Assembly (NCBI GenBank): GCA_032622095.1
Contig: CP136063.1
Location: forward strand, 61,457,897-61,521,896
Length of the DNA: 64,000 bases
Direction of reading: 5' to 3'
From: Siphonodentalium dalli
Lineage: Eukaryota; Mollusca; Scaphopoda; Gadilida; Siphonodentaliidae
Position 1 is the stretch's first letter. Each line of letters opens with the position of its first letter. Made by a program: the position numbers and the translations under genes. Of the stretch, positions 26,370-38,192 are shown piece after piece. The notes beneath the pieces are model-generated. The model had not been told where the DNA came from. It made no database searches and saw nothing but the letters and a program-made list of their open reading frames with translations.

Positions 26370-26535
26370 CATTCAAGCCTTGAAATCGTGTGCCTGTCAT
26401 TTACAGAATGAGGTCCCCAGAGGGTGAATTTGGTGATGCTATAACACGCTATGCTGGTTAGCATCACTAAATTTGCCCTCTGGGGACCTCATTCTGCAAA
26501 TGACAGACACTATTTCAAGGCTCGGATGTATAATA
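26370..26535. repeat. Near-perfect foldback, about 75-bp arms (family F)
   Basis: The left arm agaatgaggtccccagaggg pairs with the right arm ccctctggggacctcattct, and pairing extends outwards through ctgtcatttacag and agccttgaaat. The loop lies between tggtgatgct and agcatcacta. A piece of the same family is inserted at 43662-43743, so this is a mobile or formerly mobile unit. Confidence 0.85.
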
Positions 26536-27459
26536 TATGTAATAATCTCATTGAAAGCTGTGATGTGTAAAGTATTGTAGTGACAGTCACAGGCATTCTA
26601 AACAGTTGTGGTAGAGCACACGGGTGGGTCTTTAGTGAACCATCAGTCGCTATAACACAAACATTTATGGGGCTCTGAGTCTTGGTCAGGCAGGGTCTAT
26701 AGTAAACTGAGCCAAATTTAAATTAAAAGTCTTCATCATGCATTTATTTGATACTATACTCATGCTAAACGGAACACATTCCATAATTGAGTGATATCAT
26801 ATTATATATTTTTGCAAAAAATGAGGACCTCACAATTAGCCAACATAAACACTACCTCAATAAAATTAAGCCGATTTAATCCCTTCTAAATTAATGGGGC
26901 CGACTTCGCGTAGGGACGTCTTCGTATGGGCCCGACTCCGTGGGGGGGGGGGGGGGCGACTTCTCCAGATACCGCCCACTTACCTTACTATAAATGGACT
27001 TCTTGTACAAAGTGATGGAGAATAGATGCATTAAATTTATATTTATTAAGATCTCAATCACTGTTTAGAAGGTCTGTGGTGACAGTACATATTATTGAAA
27101 ATCAGTTGGTTGCACTCACTGTCCCCAGACTGTCATACAGTGTATGACTGAATGCTATCAGGATAACATAATAACAAGCCCAATGCCCATTTATTTCCAA
27201 TATATGGTGCTCAGGGGGACATAGTTTTTAGTTACCGTAATTATAAGGGAGAGGCAAGTTATACATTTTGAACTTCACATTCTTGGAGTTCTAAAGAAGT
27301 GAAAGGCAATATTATCAAGATCAAATCAAGGACATTCGGTAAAGTGAGCCGGATTGTCATTCACATAACTTAGCTCCAGCATGCTGTGTCATTCTATAGG
27401 CTGTTTTCCAGATATATATACATTATGGCAAAATGTTGCAATTTTCTTCCTTTTTTCCA
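26536..27459. other. Non-coding stretch with poly-G run
   Basis: No gene recognised. A run of about 15 G lies at 26942-26956 in a GC-richer patch (ccgactccgtggg). Otherwise AT-rich. Confidence 0.45.
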
Positions 27460-27466
27460 TGTTGTC

Positions 27467-28011
27467 CAGGGGGGGGGGGGGTGAACAAAAAATTCCGGCA
27501 CGTATGCCGGGGTGGTTGGGTGGTCAAAGCCACCAACAAGCAATTTTTTCCGCAACTAAAAAAAAAAATTCCTGCTTGTTTTTTAGTGTTTTGGCAATGA
27601 GTTGGGCTTCAAACCCACTTTGAATGAGAGAAATAATGTAATTCTAACTGTAAACTGACTGCAGGCAGTTATCGTGTTGTATTTTGTTGCAAATTTTGAA
27701 ATCCAAGATGGCCGCTGGCAGCCATGTTTTTTTGGCCGAATGACCTCAAAATGACTCATTCCTATTTACATGTTCATGTTAACATCCATGATAAATAGTA
27801 TGCACAGAAATTCATATACAGCTGTTTACAGTGAATTTCCCCCCGCAAATCTCTGTTTTAGTGTTAAAAGGGGTGTGGGTGTCAACAAATGGTCGGAAAA
27901 AACTGCCGAAAACGGAAAAAAATTTGGTGGTGGGGGTGGGTGGGTACAAAAAATGATCGAAAGGGAAAAAATGCCATACGTGCCTGAAATATTTTTCCGA
28001 CCCCACCCCTG
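27467..28011 (-). mobile_element. CAGGGG-ended element, copy 2 (545 bp, inverted)
   Basis: Reverse-complement copy of 9905-10419, matching along its whole length. It has its own flanking duplication, tgttgtc, at 27460-27466 and 28012-28018, so it inserted independently. The terminal G run is longer than in copy 1. Open frames of about 80-120 codons on both strands match those in copy 1 and look like by-products of the repeat. Confidence 0.85.
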
Positions 28012-28380
28012 TGTTGTCCACCACTTGCCGCTCATGACACATCCATTGCTGACAATTAATTCCATCAATTCCATCATATTTCAACAGAATATAACATTAA
28101 GTAAGACAAGGACACAATATTACCTAATTGAGTGAATCCTGATAGGTTCTATGTCATCAGGTCATGGGTTCGACTTTGGAGCATTTCTCGAAATATGAAT
28201 TTCTCATGTCTTAAAACTGAAATTTTTTCAAAGTCAATTTTTCTAACTTAGACCAATTCTAAGTAATGAAACTCAATCAAATGGTTATGTTTATGTTCTT
28301 AATTACTACAATACCCAAAATATTTCAACAAAATCTCAAATACAAAAAAGTTTGTTATGTTGCTACGTATTCCAAGACTA

Positions 28381-29105
28381 CCCAAAACAAAGAAGTCCCG
28401 ATATCAAACGCCGATCATGATATTGGTCATATTGGCTTTACAGTACACGATAAAAAGACACAATACTCGTACACAAATTACTAGCAAAACTTGCAGAAGA
28501 GATAAATAAAGTAAACCTACACATCGGCGGGATAAATATCAAAATTTCTCGGACCAACCGTTTAATATCAAGTCAATAATCTAAAACTAAATAGTTGGTA
28601 TCATGCATCGTCACCCTTTATTGAACTATTACCACAAATATTAATAGGCAATGCATATTTTTCCAAACCATTATTCATGGATTCAGATGCAGTTTCAGAA
28701 TGGTCGATCTATAAATATCACTGAAGAAACAAATGTTCCTTCCCTACAAGTAGAAAATATAGTATATATGTGAATAGTAATAGTCTACTGGCGATGATAT
28801 GCCAGTATTCGTCAAATGTCTGATTTGTTGAAGTGCTCTTCTGAAAAACATGACTCGCCAATAGTTGTGTAACCGCTGGCGATTCCATGAAGTCGGAGTC
28901 TAGTGGGTGGATAGGATAGGATAGGATAGTGGGTGTGGATCTCCAGAGTGGTTGTGCCTCCGAGTTATGACAGCCTCTGGTGGTCTAGGAGGGTGAATCC
29001 CCAGGGTGGTTGTGCCTCCGAGTTATGACAGCCTCTGGTGGTCTAGGAGGTGTGATTCTTCAGGGCGGCTGTACCTCCGAGTTATGACAGCCTCTGGTGG
29101 TCCAG
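28381..29105 (+). repeat. Dispersed repeat R3, copy 1, ending in a 58-bp tandem array
   Basis: 28381-28890 matches 43290-43868 in the same orientation (words tatcaaacgccgatcat, ttggctttacagtacacga, aacctacacatcggcg, attcatggattcagatgcag). It continues with gctggcgattccatga, then (ggata)n at 28912, then three 58-59 bp units containing cctccgagttatgacagcct at about 28961, 29019 and 29078. In copy 2 the same continuation is found only after a 1.2 kb insertion. Confidence 0.85.
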
Positions 29106-29283
29106 AATTGGCAACACAAGCTGCGATATCACAGTTTATTCACAGATGAAACATTCACACATGGAGACGCCTGGGACTAGTCAAAGAATCACCCTTTACA
29201 ACAAACATGGATATGATAATCTGATCGTCGAGACTCGATTTTGAGGTGAACCTAGAACAAATTGGTGACACGGTGCCTTTGTT

Positions 29284-29895
29284 GTCATTTTGCCGGGCAG
29301 AATCTGGGGAACATTATATCCTAAATTCGCTGAAATCAGTTTTGGGGAAAAAATTGTACTGTTCTTTGAAATAGGGTCGTATTTATGACTTTTTGCTGTT
29401 CCTTATTAGTCCAGTCAATCAGTTGGAAAGAAACCCCCAACTAAACAAATTGCTATCCAATGTTTTGTTTTTGGTGTGTTTGAATGCGACTATACCATGT
29501 ACTAACATAGCCAAAATACCCACGAATCCCAGGGTGGGAAAGTCAATTGAAATGGTGAAAATTGTAATTTTGTAGTTGATACTCGGATTTTAAATGAAGC
29601 TATATCAAATCGGTTAAAAGCTGCTTTTTGTGTTATTTTGTCGTGAAGAATCTGGGAAACAATATATCCACAAAAAAACCGCTGTGGGGAACATTTTCTA
29701 CAGATCTTTGAAATGGGATCCTATTTATGGCTGTTTTGTGTCAGTTTTATAGTTCCTTATTAGTCCATTCAAACTGATGGAAAGAAACGCTCAACCGTAA
29801 AGAAATTTTCTATGCAAAGACTTTTGGTATTTTTGAGTTAGACTATACTTATATAATACCATATACCAAATTTCCCATGAATTCCAGGATGTTTT
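29284..29895 (+). repeat. Diverged tandem duplication, about 350-bp period
   Basis: gaatctggggaacattatat (29299) corresponds to gaatctgggaaacaatatat (29648). ctttgaaatagggtcgtatt, gttccttattagtcca and ggaaagaaac recur in the same order in both units. No reading frame is conserved. Confidence 0.75.
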
Positions 29896-30418
29896 GGGTC
29901 AAAAGACAGGAATATGTAAAAGGAATGGTGCAAATTTACAAACAATATTTACGTTTAACAGATGGAATGATACTGTTAAGTATCTTTAGCTATCATCTAG
30001 CTTTCATCTGTGAAAACTGCAAATAGTTGGAGATTAGGTTTGTTCAGACTTCAGAAGTTCAATCAAATTCAAGTGGTATTACACAATACAGTACAGGAAC
30101 AATGGCAATTTGATAAAATCCACCTGGTTATCAGGTGGGATCTCATAAGACCAAATGAATAATTAATATTGTTTCTGCACTATATGATGTATGTGTCTCT
30201 CACTTGAATTTTATAAAATAGCCAATTATATGTATTACAGTGATAACGGTAAGTCTCATTTCAAACAGAATAAGCATAATCCATTGAACCAAAATATATC
30301 TGAAATAATGTATAAGCATTTCTAGACACATATCAAAATTTCCAAAGTTACTCTTTATAAACTTGATCAAATTGAACTCTCAGTAAATTTCAAAACACTG
30401 ACTCCGAGAGCTCTAGAT
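29896..30418. other. Non-coding stretch
   Basis: No gene or clear repeat seen. Confidence 0.45.
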
Positions 30419-30595
30419 TCGCTCTCAATGCATTGGATTTTCAAAATATTTCCGGGGGAGGCACCCCCTCCAGAACCTTCTCCCGGTCAGGCATTTGGTC
30501 TTCGGGATATGCCCTCGGCATACCATTGCGCGAAAACTGGTGCCCCAGAATCGCTCTCAATGCATTGTATATTCAAAAGATTTCCGGGAGACACA
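30419..30595 (+). repeat. Partial direct duplication, 132-bp period
   Basis: tcgctctcaatgcattg followed by a variant of attttcaaaatatttccggg occurs at 30419 and 30551. Only the first about 45 bp are repeated. Confidence 0.7.
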
Positions 30596-30734
30596 CATCC
30601 TCACCTTTCCAAAGATACCAAATTTGTCCTTAACTTCTCATGACGTTATGGTTACTATATGGGATCTATATTTTACTGATTGCAGATCAATAATTTTGAC
30701 TTCATTTTTTGTACGACACGGTCTAAAACAGACC

Positions 30735-32401
30735 GTGACTAACGGGACAGAAAGCGGACATGATATTGTATATCTCTACGGGGGTGCATACATTGATGTT
30801 AACCGCTGGAAACAAACAACAACTGTTTTGTCTCAAATGATGACAAGTTAAAACCCTCACTCTATGGACTGATACAGATATGGCACCACCTTCTGACTGT
30901 GAAAAATTAAACAAACAGTGGCGTGACCAACGGGACATCCAAAATCGTGACTAGCGGGACTAAAAGTTTTCCCACTTTTGTATAGGAATTTGGGTTTGCA
31001 GCTAGCAAATACTAGGAAGAAAACAATAATTTCGACTAAAACATTTTATAACATAAACTTTTTTAATCAAACAATCTTGAATCTACTGTTGATAACTAAA
31101 ACATGAGATTTAAAGGGGCAGTCAGTAGACTCAGTACACATACCTAAACTTAATTATCAAGCTATTTTTGTGTGAGGATCACAATCCACAACACTACAGT
31201 GTCAGTGTGGCAATTATTCGGTCAAGATATACATGTATACATTAATTACTTTGAATCTAAATGTTCGACACCTTTCATAACTTTTAAAACCCAGTGTGCT
31301 ACCTACCAGAATGCAATGTCATCCCGAGATGACCAGTGTGTTGGTTGTCACATGGTTTATATTAGGGGATTACCAAGGACAAACGTCATATGCTCAACCA
31401 CCATCATCAAGTCCATCAAAGGATTAAGGTCTCTGAACAGCGCACATGTACAGCATTGCTACTAATACCAGGTTGTATCTTCATTGTTAAACCACTCCTA
31501 GTCAATCAGAAGATTTAGCCGTTCATCACACATTGGGCCAAACCAGACACACGACAGTCAGTCCTCAAAATTAGCCATGGTAAAACGCATTGTCATAGAA
31601 AAAGCTGTAGAAGACAATTTAGTAAATCATGCAATTCTTAATAAACGCTGTAGAAGAAAAATGACAATTTCAAGGGCTGCTGACAATACATGAGTTCTGG
31701 TTTGAAAAGTGGAATCAGTGTTATGGTAGTGAATGATTTAAACCCGAACAAATTTAAGAGAGAAAATTCGATTCATATTACCCATAATCGAAGTTGACCA
31801 GAATTTTGGACTGGCATACTAATTTTGGTTCCATTCCGATGACCCAATCTGAAATGACGTTATAATTCAGAAACCTCAAAACGATAAAATTCTAAGTAAA
31901 AAGGGCCATAACTCTGGTAAAATTCATCGGACGAACCCCGTAATCAAAATTGACCTATCCTTGCACTGGTAAACTCCATACCAAATTTGGTCCCAATCCG
32001 ATAACCCAAATTAAAGCTATCATCCAAAAACCATTGTTGGATAAATGCGTGCATACACACAAGAGACAATGAGCATTTTACACATGTAGATGAAATTTTG
32101 CATTTGTAATGAAACTAACAGCTATATCGATAGACAATATTACTTTTTAGAAAAATAATTGGTTATTTTTACGCCATTCAGAATCGTGATTAACGGGACA
32201 ATTACGGCGGTGTGACTAACGGAACAAATTTCAGAAGTCACTATTCTCAAATTCTGTTTGTCATAATCGAGTTTCCATTAATGCAGTAAATTGACTCCAT
32301 ATAGAGAGATAACTTATAGAGACTGAAAATAGATATCTCACTGATATGAAAGTTCTCACCGTTTTGGTGAAAAGCGGGGACAATTTTGTGACTAATGGAA
32401 C
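30735..32401 (+). repeat. Six dispersed copies of a gtgactaacgggac motif
   Basis: Variants occur at 30735 (exact), 30923 (gtgaccaacgggac), 30947 (gtgactagcgggac), 32186 (gtgattaacgggac), 32212 (gtgactaacggaac) and 32388 (gtgactaatggaac), all on the plus strand. Two pairs are closely spaced (24 and 26 bp). Between the clusters, 31660-32060 contains gggccataactctgg and tttggtcccaatccgataac words that look like another degenerate repeat. No gene is supported. Confidence 0.65.
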
Positions 32402-32837
32402 CATCAAAGTTAAAACAAATTGGTAAAATTCAGCATATTATTTGTGAAAACATTAAAGTAACATTACATAGCCACTATTATAATGCAAATATACCAGTAT
32501 TACACAGAATAGCAATATTAACCTGGAAATGCTAAATACTGGACGAGGGTTACCCCATATGTAATTTTGGAACAAAATAATTACCAAGAAAACATTTATT
32601 GAATTTTTACTCTTCAGTAACGAATATAAATATTAAGTATAAATAATTGGATTTTTATCTACATGTCTCTTTTTCGTGGAATTGCTCATTATATAGTTAC
32701 CTGGTATTCAATATTAGATCTGAATTGAAGACCTGTCCGGAAATGCTTCTATCGATTAATATTCATTTTATTTCGAATATTTTCTGGTCTAAAAAGGTGT
32801 TGTTGTTTAGCTAACCAACAATAGTGCTTACTGTTAA

Positions 32838-33782
32838 TGACTTTGCTAACCCAATTTTCCCCAAATTGGATGAAGTCAAAATAAAGGTTTATGTTCACTT
32901 TTGTTAGTAATCACAATAACCAAACACATGAATGCAACATTCTAAGAGTATAACACATGGTGGAATATGTTAAAAATACTAAATGTGAAAGGTTTTAAAA
33001 TCTATTTTTTTTAACCCAAAAATCAATAAACACAAAGTCAACATCAAAGAAAAAATATGGCAATGTATACTGGCCACTATGAAGAATGATGAACAATAAA
33101 ATAATATCCATATTTATCAAGCATTCTTTGATAAAATTACTAAGAACCAATTGTTTACAAATAATTGAGTATCTTGTCCGACACCGATTGTAGTGAGGTA
33201 GCTGTTAAGTGTTAATATCTGTGAACAGTGGTGTGTTGTGAATCTCTTGACAAAAGAATTGTGTAATCGCCTATCTGGGGTACCACACAGACAAGAAACT
33301 AGGTCACCAATCAGCCTGAATCGGGATATAGTATTCTCATGGTTCAGCACTGGCTGGTCATAATCACAGCAGGCTTGAGTGATCATTATCTTGACCCATC
33401 AAATTCAGTTCCCAAATAGCTTTTCTGAGCAATGAAATCTACCATTTGTAAACAACTGTTTCCAAGCCAAAACTCTTAATAAAACTGAAGAAATGTGAGT
33501 ATATCTTTATTGTTCATCATTCTTCACTGTTTTCAGCACACATATCCATATCTTTTTTTTTTAGATAAGACCTTTGTGTTTGTTGAATTTGGGTTCGAAA
33601 AAATAGATTTTTAAAAACTTCTATAAATTTCACATTTTGAATTTCTAACACAATCTACAATGAATTATACTCTTTAAAATGTTGTATCCATTGGTTTGGT
33701 TACGGTGATTAATAATAAAAATGAACATAAACCTTTATGTTGAACTCCATCAAATTTGGGGGAAAATGGGTTAGCAAAGTTC
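32838..33782. mobile_element. TTAA-target foldback element, family C, 945 bp
   Basis: The tips tgactttgctaacccaattt and its complement aaaatgggttagcaaagttc are inverted repeats. The inverted homology continues inwards for about 250 bp per arm, including ggtttatgttca and tgaagaatgatgaacaataa. TTAA flanks both ends (32834-32837 and 33783-33786), and the related copy at 476-994 has a single TTAA at the corresponding point (gttactgttaacagaga, about 651). The centre (33110-33480) has no recognisable protein. Confidence 0.9.
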
Positions 33783-34024
33783 TTAACAGAGACCATAAAT
33801 TTTATGGTGTAATTTTGTCACAAATAAACATTAATTATACTCATTATCGTTATAACTATGGAATAAAATAATACAACCAATCAATCTGGGACAGTTGACG
33901 TTCGGTGCGTAGCCATAGGAACAGCCTAATGCTGTCTATCGCTATATAGTATCACCCGAATGGCCTGTAAACACATGGACAAATAAACGGGGCCAATCAA
34001 ATATTCAAAATAAAACTAATATTA

Positions 34025-34910
34025 TATAAATATTGCACGGCTTGGAGGTGACTATGCCAAAATAGTGGTCCGAGGGGAGGAATAGTCCCCGAGCCGGAGG
34101 CGAGGGGACTATTCCTCCACCGAGGACCACTATTTTGGCATAGTCACCGACAAGCCGTGCAATATTTATTATATTTTATCGAACGTTTTTCTTTCTGTCC
34201 CAGGACCCATAATGTCAAACAATTCACAATCATATATATTCCCATGTATTTCCTTTTCATTGCAGAACGATTTCAATATTTTCAATGCAAAGTTTTGTTG
34301 TTTCTTTTTTTATTTTGCTTGTCAAATTTTCTTCAATAAATTGCCGGGCTACTAGTTGGGCAAATCTAAAATTTTCTTCCTCAGGAATTATTATTAATAA
34401 TATTAACAATGGAAAGCAGACGTCGTTGTTGTTGGTGTTGTTATTAAACAATGACATCAGTTCAAAACATTACTTTTTTTTACCGAAAAAAAAATGAAGA
34501 TTCGTTTAGAAATTTAGTAGCGCGAACTAAGGAAATAGACAAAAATTTCGAAGCGATATTGTGATCAGCGGAGAAAGGAACATGATAAATCGCCACATCA
34601 GACATGGGTAAAACATCACAAATAACATAAAGGATTTGCTTACGATAATTTATTATGCTCTAGTTGTCGATTACAAAGACATTTCGGACAAAAATACGTT
34701 GAACTTTTGCAGCGAGGTGGAGATGACTTTCAAATTACCTCCCCGGAATAGTGGGCATGCTAAAAATAGATTTATGGATTTTCCAAGCGATAGTGGGTGT
34801 GCTAAACTTAGGAGACCCACTATGGCTTCGCGTACAACACTATCGATAATAGTGAATGTCAATCAACCAATCACAAGCCTGGATAAGGCTTAGATAATCA
34901 CGTGAGATAA
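34025..34910. mobile_element. 886-bp insertion with a terminal perfect hairpin
   Basis: It interrupts family A sequence between two copies of aatatta (34018-34024 and 34911-34917). The first 140 bp (34027-34168) are an almost perfect hairpin with 64-bp arms: taaatattgcacggctt, gactatgccaaaatagtggt and ggaatagtcccc pair with their complements around gagccggaggcga. The remainder is AT-rich with no recognised protein. The TSD is AT-rich, so the exact boundary is less certain than the insertion itself. Confidence 0.7.
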
Positions 34911-35131
34911 AATATTAATTGATAAAAGCCTTCCGGACAGGGGTCTTCAGTTCATATTTATTATTTTACATGTATACCCACTTAACTATTTCAAATTTAT
35001 TATTTAAAGAGAACGGGACTATTTCTCTCTCTATAAGTACAAGCCCCAATCAACCCTGTCACTTGATCCTTTTATTCAGCTATTAAAAGGCATGTGTGTT
35101 GCAATATGGATAAGACACAAATATAAAGATA

Positions 35132-35290
35132 TTATACAATGTTGTGTACAGTATGTGTTTTTATTGTACGAGTCCAGGTTGTGGTGAAAAGTCTTATTGG
35201 GCAAGACACGCCAGTGCCGAGTCCAATATGACTTTTCACACAACCTGGACGAGTACAACAAAAACTCATACTGTACAAAACATTGTATAA
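35132..35290. repeat. Inverted repeat, about 68-bp arms
   Basis: ttatacaatgttgtgtacag pairs with the complement ctgtacaaaacattgtataa. Pairing continues through tttttattgtacgagtcc, aggttgtg and gaaaagtc, and the loop is the gcaagacacgccagtgccga region. The word gagtccaatatgactttt also appears in the 35.55 kb repeat, linking the two. Confidence 0.8.
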
Positions 35291-35545
35291 TTACATTTTT
35301 ATTATCCATCTGTATGTTTATCCAAATTTTGGGAATAAATCTTTTGTGGTTATTTTTGGTATTTGTCGGCACTTAATTTTGATCATTAGAAAGCATGATT
35401 TGCGAAAATAGAAGAAACGCAATGCGGAAGTGAAACGTTTGCTAAAATCCATCAGTGTTGCGCGCGCAACACAATTTCACTGATTCCTTTTGTAAAAGAG
35501 TTAATTCGTGACGTCGCGGAGTCTCAATAAAAAAGTAATATTGTA

Positions 35546-35611
35546 CAGTCGGGAGTCCAATATTACTTTCAGGAGTCCAATATTACTTTCGGGAGTCCAA
35601 TATGACTTTTT
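35546..35611 (+). repeat. Short tandem repeat gggagtccaatattactttc
   Basis: Three head-to-tail copies of a 20-bp unit. The second starts caggag and the third has tatgac. The same word occurs in the right arm of the adjacent inverted repeat. Confidence 0.8.
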
Positions 35612-35712
35612 CCAGGACTTTTGCCCAATCAGAAATGGTGTTAGTTAAGGGATGGATAATAATACTGCTTATTGATAAACTATGATTTTTAATTCATTCA
35701 AACATCATAAAA

Positions 35713-36932
<1,220 letters not shown>

Positions 36933-38192
36933 TTAGCCCGTGTGGATTCTCGTGTGTAGAGTCAAATGACTCATCCGAGCGAATCCTTTCTGACAAATAT
37001 CACACTTATATGGATTCTCACCCGTGTGTAGAGTCTTGTGAACAGACAAATTACTTATCTGGGTGAATCCTTTCTGACCAATATCACATTTATACGAATT
37101 CTCGCCCGTGTGGATCCTCTTGTGTACAGTCAAATTACTCATCTGGGTGAATCCTTTCTGACACATATCACATTTATATGGATTCTCGCCCGTGTGGATC
37201 CTCTTGTGTACAGTCAAATTACTCATCTGGGTGAAGCCTTTCTGACAAATATCACACTTATATGGATTCTCGCCCGTGTGGATCCTCTTGTGTACAGCCA
37301 AATTACTCATATGGGTGAATCCTTTATGACAAATATCACACCTATACGGATTTTCGCCCGTGTGGATTCTCGTGTGTTGAGTCAAATAACTCATCTGGGA
37401 GAATCCTTTCTGACAAATATCACATTTATATGGTTTCTCGCCTGTGTGGATCCTCATGTGTACAGTCAAAGTTCTCATCTGGGTGAATCCTTTCTGACAA
37501 ATATCACACTTATATGGATTATCGCCCGTGTGGATCCTCTTGTGTATAGTCAAATTACTCATATGGGTGAATCCTTTATGACAAATATCACACCTATACG
37601 GATTTTCGCCCGTGTGGATCCTCGTGTGTAGAGTCAAATAACTCATTTGGGAGAATCCTTTCTGACAAATATCACATTTATATGGATTCTCGCCCGTGTG
37701 GATCTTCATGTGCACATTGAGACTACTCATCTGGGTGAATCCTTTATGACAAATATCACATTTATATGGTTTCTCGCCCGTGTGGACCCTCTTGTGTACA
37801 GTCAAATAACTCATCTGTGTGAATCCTTTCTGACAAATATCACATTTATATGGAGTATCGCCCGTGTGGATCTTCGTGTGCACAGTGAGACTACTCATCT
37901 GGGAGAATCCTTTCTGACAAATATCACATTTATATGGTTTCTCGCCCGTGTGTATCTTGATGTGCACATTGAGACTACTCATCTGGGTGAATCCTTTATG
38001 ACAAATATCACATTTATATGGTTTCTCGCCCGTGTGGACCCTCTTGTGTACAGTCAAATAACTCATCTGTGTGAATCCTTTCTGACAAATATCACATTTA
38101 TATGGAGTATCGCCCGTGTGGATCTTCGTGTGCACAGTGAGACTACTCATCCCAGAGAATCCTTTCTGACAAATATTACATTGATATGCCAT
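36933..38192 (-). CDS. C2H2 zinc-finger protein, 15 tandem fingers (locus 1)
   Basis: 419-residue single-exon frame made entirely of C2H2 fingers, each 28 residues from finger to finger, of the type [17 protein letters not shown] with HTGENPYKC or HTGEKPYKC linkers. The family normally binds DNA in the nucleus, three bases per finger. There is no KRAB, BTB, SCAN or ZAD domain. The start is the first Met (MAYQC), with an in-frame TAA 18-21 bp upstream that is shared with locus 2. Finger 14 has lost a zinc ligand (CDIG, residue 372, Cys to Gly), so 14 fingers are intact. The frame ends at a TAA where a linker Glu is expected (HTG-stop-NPYRC), and finger sequence continues beyond it, so the protein is truncated relative to an ancestor. 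Either it is a functional short gene or a pseudogene early in decay. The absence of frameshifts over 1.26 kb favours recent function or recent homogenisation. Confidence 0.85.
   Translation of the reverse strand: MAYQCNICQKGFSGMSSLTVHTKIHTGDTPYKCDICQKGFTQMSYLTVHKRVHTGEKPYKCDICHKGFTQMSSLNVHIKIHTGEKPYKCDICQKGFSQMSSLTVHTKIHTGDTPYKCDICQKGFTQMSYLTVHKRVHTGEKPYKCDICHKGFTQMSSLNVHMKIHTGENPYKCDICQKGFSQMSYLTLHTRIHTGENPYRCDICHKGFTHMSNLTIHKRIHTGDNPYKCDICQKGFTQMRTLTVHMRIHTGEKPYKCDICQKGFSQMSYLTQHTRIHTGENPYRCDICHKGFTHMSNLAVHKRIHTGENPYKCDICQKGFTQMSNLTVHKRIHTGENPYKCDMCQKGFTQMSNLTVHKRIHTGENSYKCDIGQKGFTQISNLSVHKTLHTGENPYKCDICQKGFARMSHLTLHTRIHTG

Larger units (their letters stand above)
32650..35010 (+). mobile_element. 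TTAA-target element family A, copy 2, carrying two insertions
   Basis: Family A sequence is recognisable in three blocks: about 32690-32837 (tcctgtccggaaatgcttct type sequence and ggtctaaaaaggtgt), 33783-34024 (gagaccataaattttatggt, aaacattaattatactcatt) and 34911-35010 (aatattaattgataaaagcc, atttattatttaaagaga). Joined in order they match copy 1 at 476-994. The gaps hold a 945-bp element in a TTAA site and an 886-bp insertion. Both outer tips are degraded. Confidence 0.8.

Noticed and set aside
28150-28200. ggttcgact word resembling a tRNA B box, possible tRNA or SINE
   Set aside because: No A box at the right distance, no cloverleaf that I could draw, and the B box consensus fails at its 3' end.
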